Source of the DNA: Thermothielavioides terrestris NRRL 8126
Taxonomy: Eukaryota > Ascomycota > Sordariomycetes > Sordariales > Chaetomiaceae
Assembly: GCF_000226115.1 (NCBI RefSeq)
Contig: NC_016461.1
Coordinates: 1,302,001 to 1,366,000, forward strand
Length of the DNA stretch: 64,000 nucleotides
Direction of reading: 5' to 3'
Of the stretch, positions 52,364 to 64,000 are shown one piece after another. The notes below the pieces were generated by a model that did no database searches, was not told where the DNA came from, and saw only the letters and a list, made by a program, of their open reading frames with translations. The first letter of the stretch is position 1; every line of letters starts with the position of its first letter. The translations under genes were made by a program, and so were the position numbers.

Positions 52364-55300
52364 TTATGCTCGCCCCCGTCTCTCTGCTTCGTACAGTTCT
52401 CTCTTCATATCCATGAACATATCCTCAATCTGATAAACCTCTTGTCGGGACAGCCGCGCCGTCCGCAGCTCGTCCAACCCGCTCCGAAACAAGTTCATGA
52501 TCTTTTCCACCGGCTTTGGCGCGGCCGTCTCTGCTTGGTCCACCATCGCCACAGAGCCCGTCGTGTTTGTTGTAGGGATCATATTTTGGACTTCCTCTTC
52601 TTCGGTGAGAGGCTGTTGCACGCTAGCGTGCATCGGTTGCTCGGCTGAGGCTGGCTTCGGGCAGTCCTCCGCAGACGCCGGCGTGCTGTCTTCCTCCTGG
52701 TGTTGACTGTGACTGAATTCGAGCGCAATTTGGCACTGCACGTCCTGATCGTCTGCTTCGACTTCCATAGCGTCTCTGGTATCAGAGACTGTAAAGCCTT
52801 GCCAGCTGTCGCCATCGCTCGCGCTTCCCGAACTTTCATGTTCGGCTGATGAGCTGGGAATTCGTTCCTCGTGAACGATGCTATCCGCTTCAGCACACCC
52901 TAAGATGACTTCCGGTGCCTCCCCAGACCCATGGACTTCAACGTCGCTGTTCTGTGTTGGCGTTGGTTCAATGTCTGACGCCTTCACCGACCCAGCTACC
53001 GACCCATGCTCATGTCGATGCCTTTTCGGGCTATTCTCAGACGACTTTGATGACGCCCTCTTTCTCTTCCGACGCCCCACGCGCGACTTCGATTGCGAGC
53101 TCGCAACATTCTCTGGCAAAATGCTCGGCGATCTTGTCGAACAGCCTCGAGTGCTTCTTGAAAGTGCAGGCAACTCAGCCTTTTCCGGACTGTCCCCAAC
53201 AACAATGCAGTCGGCGATCGGCGAATCCCGCCCCTTACCATCAGGGGATACCGACGGAGAGGTTCGGTGGTAGTCTGAGCGGTCAGATTTGCCCGAGTCC
53301 AGCTCAACCACCAGTTTGAGAAAGCTTGTGTCATCGATGTCGCTAAGGTCAAACGAGGTGTCGCCTGTAGGAACCACCGGGATTCGGTTGGCGTCCGGTG
53401 CTTCCGCCCCATTGCTGGCTCTCTCTGGCCGTCTTGGCGTCGGTGGAAGGGGACTGGATGGCGCGTCCACGAACACCTCACCGTCAGACTTGGGCGTCGG
53501 CGTCTCCCGAGGAGCCCGAGACTGTGAGAGCCGGGCGGACCGTCGTGGAGTAGAAGGGTCCTCTTCCGCCGAGTTGCCGGATGGTTCCGGAACTGCAACC
53601 CCATTCAAGGGATCGAGGACCATGCTATCCTCGACTATCTCGTCCGCAGGTGACTCTGGTTCTGCTCCGTCGTATACCCCGGTTGCATTTTCGGGGGAAT
53701 CGGTAGCATCAACGACTTCGGGCAATGACACAACGCTGACATAGCCACGTTGGCTCGATGGGTCGGGAATGACGGCGTGCCGATTCGCATTTGGTGACCC
53801 CGAAACTGGGGAGGAAGAAAACTGCCACTCCTCGAGTAGGCTGTGGCTGGCAGACCGGGATCTTATCTCTGCTGCCAGGGGGTTCCCTCTGAGCTCCGGC
53901 GGCGACGAAGGGGGATCAGTCAAATCATGCTCCGGCATGACCAATGCTTGACCACGCCGAGGGGTTGGTGTTGATGAGACGTAGTCGTCAAATGCTTTCT
54001 CGGGCTCGGGGGTCGTGGCTTGCCGCATCCGAGAACCACTCAGGCGCATCATTTGCCAGTCGGCTTCTTTCGGCGTGACGCCTGGGCTGGACCGCATTGC
54101 GGGGAAGAGGGCGGCATTCTGCCGTTGCCGTTCACGAACCTCTTGTTGCCGCTCCGTCAAGACCTGAGACTCGACAGGGTTACCGAAGACGGACGAAGGC
54201 TCGATCGCTGCAAAATGGAGTTGCGAGTCGTCATGTCTGAATCGACGAGGCGTGTTCTGTCGGTTCCTCGACACTGGGATTCGTTGCGGAGAGGCGCTGG
54301 TCGGCTTCATGGCAAGCTTGAGCGAGGCTGGTGGCTTGGGCGACTTGGACCGAGAAGAATCTGGACGGGGGGTCCCTCTTCGGCTGCTGGATCGCGTTGA
54401 GGGATACCTCGGCAAGCTGAAATCATCATCAGAGTCAACGAAGGACTGCTGCTGCCCAGCGCACTCGACACTCGAGGTTTCGAGCCCTGGTAGGATGATG
54501 TCGGCATGAAGCTGCAGTTGCACGAGGGCGGCCTTGAGATCCTCGGGGTAGTCAATATGCCCGACGTTCTCAAAGAGTCTATTCCACAAGGAGATGCTCG
54601 CGTTGACGATCGCTCGATGGCAGGACGCAAAGGAGGCGCGGAAGAACGGCCCAAGGCACTGCAGGTGCCGCTCGGGGTGTTCGACCTCGCTAATCAAGTG
54701 GGAGAGCTTGTCCCACAGTGATTTGGTCTGGCTGGTCAGCTCGTGAATGTTGCCGGACGGAGCCAGTTGCACTTACCGAAGCAAGAACGGCACTAGACTG
54801 GCTGCCAAGCAGTCGTTGGCTGTCCTGAAACCAGGGAAGAAACCCGTCTTGAAGAGCAGCCATCGCCTTGAGGAACAGCTGGCGGTTGCACCTGTCGAAG
54901 AAGCCACCAAGCTCCCTCAGAAGCCGGGCGCTCTGTTCCGCGTTGGTGGGGCCGAAGTTGGTGTACAAATCCTCCAAAACCTCGTTAACAACCTTGTAGA
55001 GGCTGTCGAAAGTATCGAAGGATGAGGAACGAGAACCAGCGAAGACTGTGCCCCATAGATGTTTTCGGGCAGCATCCACGGCTTGTCTTTCGCGTGGCTG
55101 CGTTGCGATAGCGATCAGTTCAGTTACATACCGGGCGCGGTTGAGCTGCTTGTCATTGGTCCCTCCGGTGGCCGGCTGGTCAACAAGAACCTTCGCCAGC
55201 GGCTCGATCATGACCATGGCCACTCCCGCGTCCCCAGTTTCCTCACGCGCCCGCTTGAACGCAGCAAAAAACAGGGACTCCCAGTGCTTTGGCGGAAGAT

Positions 55301-57731
55301 TCGGCGTCGATCTGATGCCGCGTTCGAGGACCTTGACAATGTCGCGATAATCGTGCCCAACCGGGGTCTCCCCTCCAGAGCCGCTCGAGTGGTGGCTGTT
55401 CTGGATAGGCTCAAGCCAGCACAGGATATTCTCAGCCACCAGCAACCAAGTACCGTACGGCAGAGGAATGTCCATCGGAATGCCTGACAGCAAGTCCTGG
55501 GCCAGGTCCATTCTCGCCCGGTCCCCCTTGGAAGTGAAAAAGGGGGCGAAGACCAAGCCGAAAAACTCGGCAAACTCCTTGTCGTCCGGAACGCCTGGGG
55601 GAAGCGTCGACAACATCGAAAAGAGGGTGTGAAGTGGCGCCTTCGCTGGAGCCTGATGCTTGCCGCTTTTCTCCGTGAACGGAGGCAGGCCCAGGGAGCT
55701 GATCATTGCTTTCAGATATGCCTGCACAGCGAGGAGGAATTCCAACACACTGGGCTCGGCGCCATCCTGGTTCGGCAAACCCCGCTCCCAAATTCTTTGC
55801 AAAAGATTGAGGGCTTCTGTTACGAAAAGCGCAGTGTCCTTGGAGACTTTGATTTCTTTAGCCGCCGCGGAGGCGACGGCGGAAACCAGAGTCCGCCAGA
55901 GAGCGAAAGTGGTGGTGTCAGTTCTGGCCATCGCAAGGAAGTCCTGCTCGAGAATGGGCTCGATCGCGGCGAAAACTCTACCGGCGTTGCGCCTGATCCA
56001 TTTGGGATCAATGGCCGGGAGCTCTGCGGGCTTCACGAGCGCAGTTTCCACGATGTGGTCAACTCTCCACCTGCGCGGTGTCAGACAGTCAAAGAGACCG
56101 GTGAGAATGGCGGTGGCCTGGTGACGGTTATCCTCGGCAGACTCCGCGGTTCGGTCGAGCAGCTTTGAGAGGACCGGCTTGACACTGGTGTCCCAGTAGG
56201 TTTCCAGAAGTGTCGAGTTTGTGTTGGGCTTGAAGGCGTAGTAAAACAGGTTGCATATGCCACCCAGAACCGCCTGCCGCAACTCCTCTTCTAAAGGCTT
56301 CCCCGAACTTTTCCGTCGGAGCTGGCTGATGAAGGGCCTCGTCAAGGTCGCCAGATCCTTCGGCGACACGGGCTCTTCGAGGTGCATGAGGTAGGTGAGC
56401 CGACCCCAAGCACGGTTGGCGGCAATCTTTGTCGGGAAGTCGACGCTGTTGAAACAGTTCTGGATGATGTGTAGCCATGGACCCGCGTACTCCCACTTGT
56501 CAAGACGGACACGCAGGAGGAGGATGACCACGCTCCAGATCTCGGGGACGACTGCCGACTCGTGCTTGTCCTTGGCCATGGCCCTGAGCCTCTCCTCGTA
56601 GTACTGGATATAGCGCCGGTCCTCGTACGCCAGGTTGAGGATTTCCATGACCTTCCGAGAGAGTTGTTTTTCGTGACCAATACTAAAAGCCGCTTCTAAG
56701 CCCAAGGAGATGGCCGCTGATCGGATGTCCCGCAGGTTGCTGAGCATATCCGTGAACAAGTCGAGTAACCAGTCCGAGTGGGCGATCATGGGCTGCCTAG
56801 ACTGCTGGACAAGTTTCCGGTAGACGAAAATCCTAGACAAGACTATGCTCTTCCCCTTCAAATGCTCCTCAATGTTGTGCAACGACGACACCAATCTCGC
56901 CACTCTGTCGGAGGACATGACTTTGGGCGAGAAGTTCTGGAGAGAGATGACCTGCATAAGGCGGCGGGCCGTGTCCTTGGGGGTGGACACGTCCTCGAAG
57001 GAGCGGATGCAGTGGTCGATGATGAACACGCCGAAGTCGTTGGAAATGGTCGAGGCGATTGCGGGAAAGTGCAGGAAGGTGTTGAGCAGGTTGAGGGCAT
57101 GGTTGACGAGGGAGGTATCGAGATTGCCTTCGGACGTTCTTGCCACCACATCCCGTTGCATGAACTGAGTAAACAGACCCATCTTCTCTTGTAGAGCGAC
57201 CCGATCAGGCAGATTGTTGGACGCCTTCCATGCTCGTGTCAGCATCAAATAGGCGTCGAGCTTAGACTCGCGGTCGCCCCCAGCGAGTTGCTGAACCGTT
57301 GATTCCAACATGGCGCCCAAGTTCAATTGGAAATCCGAGGGATCACAATCGTTCGCAGTCGCCGGTTCGAGGAGGTTCGGCACTTGGTTGGTGGCCTTGA
57401 GAATGGACTTGACGGGCTTCGACGCGCTCCGAGGCAGGGAGACGGGAGTCGGATGCTGGGTCACGCCGTCGGTGTACACAGGCGGATCCTTGTACTCGGC
57501 CTGCACCGAGAAGCCGACCTTTTTCCGTATCCGGCGTGAGGCAGAGTCTGTCGCGGAGGAAGACGCGGGGGACTGGAAGCCGGGTGGTGTGTGCAGGCTC
57601 AATCGGGAGTCGCCGGAGCCCAGCGTGGGTTTGACTGGGGCTGTAGCATCATGATCCGCTTCGCGCGGGGGAGTCGGCGGTCTCGGCGGCAGACAGCTTA
57701 AGAGACTGGACAAGACAGCGGGCGATGACAT
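52364..57731 (-). CDS. rif1: Rif1 (telomere length / replication timing regulator)
   Basis: HEAT-repeat protein that brings protein phosphatase 1 to replication origins, telomeres and breaks. Exons 57731-54777 and 54727-52364; 49-bp intron; phase 0; 1,772 residues. The Rif1 N-terminal domain runs from about residue 130 to 900 (for example FLHFPAIASTISNDFGVFII and VPEIWSVVILLLRVRLDKW). Ahead of it are two PP1-docking motifs: KVGF (71-74, RVxF type) and SILK (109-112). The last ~800 residues are acidic and Ser/Pro-rich, with basic patches (VGRRKRKRASSK) that may bind DNA or act as nuclear signals, ending in a conserved-looking helix (DMFMDMKRELYEAERRGRA). The intron acceptor (ending at 54728) is fixed by phase. 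Confidence 0.92.
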
Positions 57732-58891
57732 TCTGTCCAGCTGGCTAGCCTAGAATGGAGGCAGGCTGAACTGCGTCCGGAGACCAGCGGATCGTCACCT
57801 TGGCGGGGAGGGCAGCTGCGGCATCGAGATCAAACAGAAACCCAAACCGATTACGAGCAAAAACGGTTGCGAATACAATACCACAAAAGAAGAAGAACTC
57901 CGAAAGCCAGAAAAAAGCGTCGAATGACAAAACGGGGCGATAAGTCGCCGCAGATGGGGTGAAGGTGAAGGATGGATAGCTGGAGCTGTCCGCGAGACGC
58001 CAGGCAATTAAGGCTTTGACGCGATCGCGCGGCACCTGGCACCTTCAGGCGCGTCTGCATCGCGCCCCTGGACCCTCTTGTAAGTTGGTTCGTCTGGGCC
58101 CCACATCTCAGCCTCCTCTTTTTCAGACCCTTAAGCTCGCCCACCCACTCAATATGGGGAAGTTTCCCCCACATTTTTGAGCTTGCGCAACAGGTATCCA
58201 TGCGGAGTTTGGAGGTACTGTACCTACATACATTCACTAACGAACGATCCCATGGGCATACGGAGTTGGCCGCAAGCGAAGCACCTTACTTGGCTTGAAA
58301 AAGTTCGTTGCTCTGCATCTTGAGATTTGCGAGGCTCGAGATAACCAGTGTTGATATCTGCGCAGAGGCATCGGCTTTCGGTTGCCAGCGCAGCTCCTGT
58401 GTTGAAGCCCAAGCTCTGAATTCAGATGCAAGAATCTTCTTGGTACGCCGTATCGGAAACACTCATAGTAGTTATTCCACACATGGAGCAAAAAGACACT
58501 GAAAATCCGGTCAACAAGTTTAACCACCGACCCGAGAAAGGCTCCATAGAGACTCGTGTGTATCCCTAAAGCCTTCCGGTTAGGCACATTGGATCGCATC
58601 TGAGCGTGATTCAGTGGCACTCAGGTTGTGCCCACCACTAATCCTGTTTCTTTATCTAGACGGGCAGAAGAGGTTGGAAAAGGTGGGGCATGCTTACACT
58701 GTAACCGAGACAGCCATCAGCACTCCGCTGTGTCCCTCCCGTGCCAAAGGTGATGATTGATCATTCAATTTCCTTCTCTTTCCCAGACAACATCCCACTC
58801 TGCCAATAAAAGGCGAGACGCGTGCTTGAATAAGTTACACTGCCTAACAACGCCTCTTCTCACTCCACCATTCTGAGTGTTGAGCTTGGCC
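57732..58891. other. Divergent promoter region, Rif1 / Ric8
   Basis: No gene seen. Contains the palindrome AGGTACTGTACCT (58213-58225) and one ACGCGT at 58818-58823, about 70 bp upstream of the Ric8 ATG. Confidence 0.6.
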
Positions 58892-60623
58892 ATGTTGTCA
58901 TTCGGCAGCCTCTCCGGTCCTGGTGTGTCCTTCCTCCCTACCCCGAAGCTTCCCAATACTGGCTGACAACTCCCGCAGACAAGCTAGGTGCTGTCAGGAG
59001 GCTTCTGGATAAGCTGACTGAAGATCTGAAGTCTGCGACTCTTTCGCTTCAAGGTTGACTCCCATGGTGCCAAGTGGGAGGAACGAGCGTTCGCTGACTC
59101 TGCAACAGAGCGTGACGCTGCCCTCGAGGAGCTGAAAGTGTACGGCCGCGATCCCAGCTTTGCAGACCCTATTTTCACCAAGGATGTATGTCAGTTTCCG
59201 ACTGCATTTCTTCATCACTGCCTTCTTACACAGCTCATAGGGGATTGAGACCCTCACCAAGCATGCCTTCGAGAGCACCTCAGACAGCACGTCCCTCAAT
59301 GCGCTCAGGGTCCTTTGCAATTCCCTGTTTCTCAAGTCCGAAACAAGGCAGATCTTTGTCGATCTAGGATATGAGCCCAAGGCATGCGAAAGACTCAAGA
59401 ACGATAGCCGGGATTACGAGTTCCTCATCTCCAGATTGATCCTCCTCACTACCTACGGCACAACGATCAACCTCCCAGATCTAATCGAGAAACACGGGCT
59501 AGCGGCCGCCATCGCCCAGAACTTGTCAAGGCACGCCGCCCGGGTCTCTGCACAGTCAGTCGCTGCTACCACAACAGACCCGATGGAGGAGATGGCCCTT
59601 GCAGAAACCCTCAAACTCCTCTTCAATGTCACCAACTTCGCCAAAGACCACGTTAGCTTTTTTGACCTGGCTCTGAAGCACATTGCCACAATCCTCTGCA
59701 ACCATGCGCTCCTCCAAACAACCAAAACCCCGCTCGACCCGCCTTTCGGCCTCCTGATTAACGCCCTCCTGAATCTCGACCTCACCACGCCCACCGCTCA
59801 GTCCGCCCTTTACCCCGCAGCTGAACCGGCCCGCATCGCCGGCCGTCTCATCCAGCTTCTCGACCTATCAATGAAGGCCTACACCGACAGCGAGCTTGAC
59901 CAAGCCGTCAGCCCACTGATGTGTGTCCTCTCCGCGGTCTATAAACACGCACCCGTCGCCAGTCCCGGCAAGGGTAGCGGTGACGGCGACGGCGACGCGC
60001 GCGGCTTCATCCGATCCAAACTCCTCCCCACCGAAGAAGATCGTAAGAGCGTCCTCGGCAAAGCCGACACCCTGCCCTCGCGGCTGCTGCGCAACTGGTC
60101 GAACCCGCTAGCCCCGCAGTTCCGCAGCGCGGTGGCCCACCTGTACTTCGACATGTCCGACAAGAACGCGGCGCAATTCATCGAGAACGTCGGGTACGGG
60201 TATGCGTCCGGGTTCTTGTTTGAGAATCACATTCCGGTCCCAGAGGAGGCAATGGGGCAGGATGGGAAGGCTTCTTCGTCGTCAGGCGGTGGCAGCGGTG
60301 GGGATAGGGGCCCGAAGAGGCCAGTAAACCCGATCACGGGCCAGTTTTTGGATGAGGAAAGGGTTGTCGATCTGCCGGAGATGACCGCGGAGGAGAAGGA
60401 GCGGGAGGCGGAGAGGCTATTCGTGTTGTTCGAGCGGTAAGTGGTTTATCCTCTCCTTCCATTCGTCTAGTTTATCTTGAAGGAGTTAGCTAACAGATGT
60501 GGATTGAACAGGCTGAAGGAGACCGGGGTGATGTCGGTGCAGAATCCTGTGGAGAAAGCCGTGCAGGAGGGCAGGTTTGAGGAGTTGCCAGATGATGATG
60601 ACCTCGCAGAGGACCTGGATTAG
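58892..60623 (+). CDS. ric8: Ric8 (synembryn), G-alpha chaperone and exchange factor
   Basis: Cytosolic armadillo-like protein that folds G-alpha subunits and promotes GDP release; in Neurospora RIC8 acts on GNA-1 and GNA-3. Exons 58892-58922, 58979-59053, 59109-59185, 59241-60436, 60512-60623; introns of 56, 55, 55, 55 and... the last 75 bp (four introns: 56, 55, 55, 75) keep phase to 496 residues. The small exons rebuild SGPDKLGAVRRLLDKLTEDL, LQERDAALEELKVYGRDPSF and FTKDGIETLTKHAFE. The main exon has EMALAETLKLLFNVTNF and LTTYGTTINLPDL, and near its end FIENVGYGYASGFL and KRPVNPITGQ, both Ric8 hallmarks. The acidic C-terminus (PDDDDLAEDLD) is typical. Together with the Rax1-like RGS protein this is the second G-protein regulator in the window. 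Confidence 0.94.
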
Positions 60624-61664
60624 TGAGATGGCAAAACATACGTGGATCGGGTTACGATGCGGACTGTTGCTTGATGCTGGGCATTATTGCGATGAGGAAA
60701 ATGGAGCTAGATGATGTTCCCTACACGCAAGTTGTGCCAACACAGCGAGGGAAGCAGACAGCCTTTACTCTATGTTGACATGGAGGAGTTCATGCTGTCG
60801 CTGAGCTGGGAGCAGCATACTGGTAAGGCCTGCATCGTAACCGAGCCTTCAGGCAAACTGTCAGGTTACTAGCCTTTACCACGGCCTGCCGATAGAGCGT
60901 CAGGTCAGACGGCCGATTTACTCATCCGAGCTGTCAGGCAGCATTCCGAGCCCATTCAGAGCTTCTTCGTGGTTTGGCAAGCCAGAAGCGTTCGGAGGCT
61001 GGCTAACTCCATAGAAACCTGAGAACTTGCCCACTTGATAAGACATCAACATGTTGGAGTACAAAAGCGGCGGTTCCGCTGTTGCAAAACAATGACGCGA
61101 GATAGAATATGAAACGAAAATGGACAATCTACTCTCCTTACCACACACTTCCGAGATATCCACTTGAGGCTATTTGCATGGATGATGTCGAAAAGTTCCT
61201 TCTTGGCTTATGCTGGGAGATAAACCGGAATCAACCCTAACCCTTGATCAAGGCTTAGCTTCGTCTTGGTCTAACTCGTCCTGTTTGGAATCCAACGGAG
61301 TAACTTACCAGCGGTCACGTCCAACCCGACCCAGAAGCCAGAAGCGTGTTTACATCATGCGCAGTGCGGCTTCAACTCGGAAGTAGCACAACATCGCCTT
61401 CGTTTCCCACTGAGGTAGGCGATGCAAGAGTCGAAGCTCTGAAAGAACGTAAGATATTTGCCTTTTTTTTGTTCTTGAATTTTTCTATTTCCCGAACCCA
61501 CTTTGACCTCCGACCGCAGCACTCTTCGCAACGCGACACGCGGCAAGGTCAGGAACTCAAACCGCCACCGTCGCGTCGAGCTCCATCGAGCTCCGTCTCG
61601 CGCCAGCTCCCGATTATCAACCACTCATCAGCAACTCCAAGTTGCGACTTTCGACGCGTCTAAA
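60624..61664. other. Intergenic region, Ric8 / chromodomain gene
   Basis: No gene recognised. ACGCGT occurs at 61654-61659, just before the next start codon. Confidence 0.55.
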
Positions 61665-63037
61665 ATGCCTTTCGGCGAGGACATTTTGGACGGGGACTTG
61701 AGTCCCCCTCTGGTCCAGAGCGATCTCATCGGCGGGTAAGTCACCAGTTGTCGCAAGTGCGGTCGCAGGCTTGCTGTCCTTGTTTTTTCTACATCGCATT
61801 TCGCCCCCAGTCCCTGTTCTTGATAATTTCCTGTTGTCCACTTACCTGTTCCCCCTTTCACTGTGTCCATTTTCATCTGAGGTCCCCCATATCGGCCAAA
61901 TCCTCGAAAAGGCGCTGCGGTGTGACGCGGCCTTCGCTGCGTCCCGTACCACTCACTGATTGACATTATTACAGCTCGGTTGAGCCTGAATCACCTGTCG
62001 GGCAGGGCTCTGCTCCTGGCAGAGGTCTGACTGTTGTTACGCTCGATGACCAGGCTGGGATGAACGGCTCGGCAGCCCCTGCGCCGGAAGCGGAATTGGA
62101 CATCGACGCAAAAGATGAGGCCGAGGTGACCTCAACCGCGCCTGCACCTCCCTCCACCATCAAGAAGCGCGGCAGACCGTCGCTGTCAGGCCCAGCTACT
62201 CCAGCCAAGTCTGTCTCTTCCAAGACCCCCACGTCGACCAACAGTGCGGCCGCACCGAAGAGCGCTGGCCGTAGCACCGGCAAGCGCAAGGCTGCGGAAT
62301 CCGAGCCAGAGCTGAAAGAGGCTGAGACTACCCCGGCGCGCAAGCGAGGCCGCCCTGCACGCTCTGCCGGTTCTTCCGCCAGCGCGCGACTTGCCGCCAA
62401 GGCTGCTAACAAGCCCACCCGCGGTCGTCCCAAGTCCGCTGCTGTAAGCCTTGCCTTAGATATCGGGTTCTTCGGTTGCAGTCTAACGCAAAGAAGCAGC
62501 CTGCTCCTAAGCCTGCTAAGAAGAGCGGGCGGGCTAAGAAGGTCACTACTAATGACGAGGTGCCTGCCGGCGAATACGAGGTCGAGGAGATCGTCGATTC
62601 GGCCATCGATGCTGACACCTTAGAGCACATGTACTTAGTCAAGTGGTACGTTAAATCCGAGCTCTTCTTTTTCCAACGATGGTTTCGGGTACCCTTTAGC
62701 TGCTCCCCAGAGAGTTCCTTCGCTCCCGGGCTGCTCGCGATGTCCCGGTTTATGGAATAGCCCACTTACGTTGTTGAACAGGAAGAACTATCCGGCGAGC
62801 GAGAACACGTGGGAGCCGAAGAAGAATTTGAGAGGCTCGCTCGACCTCGTCCGCGAGTTTCATGCTAAGCAGAAGAAGGCCAAGGCGGAGGAGGCCGCGA
62901 AGAAGGCATCTGCCAAGAAAGCTGCTGGCCCCTCTACTGGGGAGAAGAAGGCGACCAGGGGAAGGAAGGCCAAGACCGTGAAAGCGGTTAAAAAGTCTCC
63001 TGGACGGCCAGTCCGGAAGAGAAGAAGCCGAGCCTGA
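61665..63037 (+). CDS. Chromodomain protein with AT-hooks (heterochromatin-associated type)
   Basis: Likely nuclear chromatin reader. Exons 61665-61735, 61975-62443, 62500-62645, 62782-63037; introns of 239, 56 and 136 bp; 313 residues. The chromodomain is YEVEEIVDSAIDADTLEHMY, LVKWKNYP and SENTWEPKKNLRG, with the aromatic cage positions Tyr, Trp and Trp present; it is split by intron 3. Three AT-hook cores precede it (KKRGRPSL, RKRGRPAR, TRGRPKSA), and a Lys/Ala-rich tail with KKSPGRPVRKRRSR follows. There is no chromoshadow domain, so it is not a classical HP1. The combination recalls chromodomain proteins of fungal silencing complexes, but I do not assign it to one. Intron 2 could instead end at 62481 (38 bp), adding six residues; 56 bp with TCTAACG branch is preferred. 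Confidence 0.85.
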
Positions 63038-63790
63038 CCGGTTCCATGCTTGGGGCCACTTTGCGTTTTCCTCTGTTGCCGCTTTCTAGTAACGTCCATT
63101 GCTTTGGGTCTTTCAGGTATCGGCGGTTCTCTTTTCTTAAGGGCGAGAGACTGAACTAGCATCTGAGGCTTTCGTGGGTTTCATTTGGGAACGATGCCGG
63201 AGCACACGGCCGCTTGCGTTGCCCGGCACTGACGCGATCCCGGATGGCTTGACTTCGCGTCTATCTGACCCTCTTCACGGAGCAAGGTTCGGCGCAATTT
63301 TTCCATGGAACAGAGGGTTCTCCATGGCGACTGTACTTTTACACACAGCGGGTATTATCACACTCGCAGCGCTTCATCGCGGCGTGAACGTCAGGGTTGT
63401 TCTCGTCGCTGGTTCAAGCTCCATCAGACCTCCACATGGTCTATAGATCTCCGAGCGTGCGATGGCCCGGCTTGCCCAAACGTAATTTTTTAATGCCATG
63501 CCGCATGAACATCAGAAGCAAGCGATCATAAGCTCGTCGGAGCGACTGTTGGGAACTCGGTAATAGTGAATGACGGCGGTTGGCCCCGCAGGTCACACTA
63601 CCTTATGTAATCATGTGGGGGCGCGCCCCTGAGATGAGTGAGCTTGGATGGATGACGTCCGATCAGGGTGCTTTTGGCGTCCATGACACGAAAACGCCAA
63701 ACGCACAGACACCAGACCTCAATTTCGCTGGAGACTTGATCGCACAGCGACGCGCATAATCAAACCCTTAGAGAAGAGCCAACCGCCGAG
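63038..63790. other. Intergenic region before the MPDU1-like gene
   Basis: No gene or repeat recognised. Confidence 0.55.
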
Positions 63791-64000
63791 ATGGACGCGC
63801 TCCGCTCGGCGATTCAGCCCATCACGAACAATTTGCCCGGGCCCATCCGTGACCTCGGCGTGTCCATCATCGGCGACAAGTGCTACAAGGCGCTGCTGCT
63901 CGACGTTGATCTCGACAACGCGGACTGCCTCAAGCTCGCTATCAGCAAGGGGCTCGGCATCGGCATCGTTGGCGCGTCCTCGATCGTCAAGGTGCCGCAG
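63791..64000 (+). CDS. MPDU1-like PQ-loop protein, N-terminal part (cut by window edge)
   Basis: Seventy codons from the ATG at 63791 to the right edge, open throughout. The sequence includes GPIRDLGVSIIGDKCYKALL and ends GIVGASSIVKVPQ, the first PQ-loop of the mannose-P-dolichol utilization defect 1 family (ER membrane; needed for use of dolichol-linked mannose and glucose in glycosylation). The family call rests on this short N-terminal region only; later exons lie outside. Confidence 0.8.
   Translation, partial: MDALRSAIQPITNNLPGPIRDLGVSIIGDKCYKALLLDVDLDNADCLKLAISKGLGIGIVGASSIVKVPQ

Overview
The window is filamentous ascomycete nuclear DNA, most likely a Sordariomycete close to Neurospora, Podospora and Chaetomium. 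The genes are interrupted by short GT-AG introns (mostly 50-90 bp) with CTAAC/CTGAC-type branch points, coding sequence is rich in G/C at third positions, and nearly every recognisable protein is a Pezizomycotina housekeeping or regulatory protein (CAC2, Rif1, Ric8, Rax1, CSN7, class II DAHP synthase). There are no operons, phage or bacterial features. Species is not determined.

Left third (1-24.8 kb): the 5' part of thioredoxin reductase (minus, cut by the window edge); a 1,010-residue serine-rich protein with a C-terminal membrane hairpin; a 1,579-residue ABCC/MRP transporter (minus); the CAF-1 subunit CAC2; an amidase-signature hydrolase; a small SAM methyltransferase with two likely GC-AG introns; an 822-bp non-autonomous transposable element flanked by an 8-bp target duplication and carrying telomere-like CCCTAA motifs; a DUF1776 protein; and the CPSF30/Yth1 polyadenylation factor (minus).

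Middle (25-42 kb): a zeta-crystallin-type quinone oxidoreductase, an F-box protein, a SprT-like metalloprotease, checkpoint kinase CHK1 (minus) divergent from the mitotic E2 UBE2C/Ubc11, ribosomal protein eL31 (minus) divergent from the RGS-transmembrane protein Rax1, and COP9 signalosome subunit 7 (minus).

Right third (42.7-64 kb): copper P-type ATPase CCC2, an HYPK-like NatA partner (minus) divergent from class II DAHP synthase (aro-8) with a perfect TGACTCA site, glucose-6-phosphate 1-epimerase (minus), Rif1 (minus) divergent from Ric8, a chromodomain/AT-hook protein, and the start of an MPDU1-like PQ-loop protein cut by the right edge.

The genes do not form one pathway. Several serve genome maintenance or the cell cycle (CAC2, SprT-like, CHK1, UBE2C, Rif1, chromodomain protein). 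I found no convincing new multi-gene system. The most unusual item is the nested, telomere-motif-bearing element at 20,957-21,794. Exon boundaries were read by eye from splice sites and reading-frame phase; starts not backed by homology or phase are marked. Predicted protein lengths follow from those exon models.
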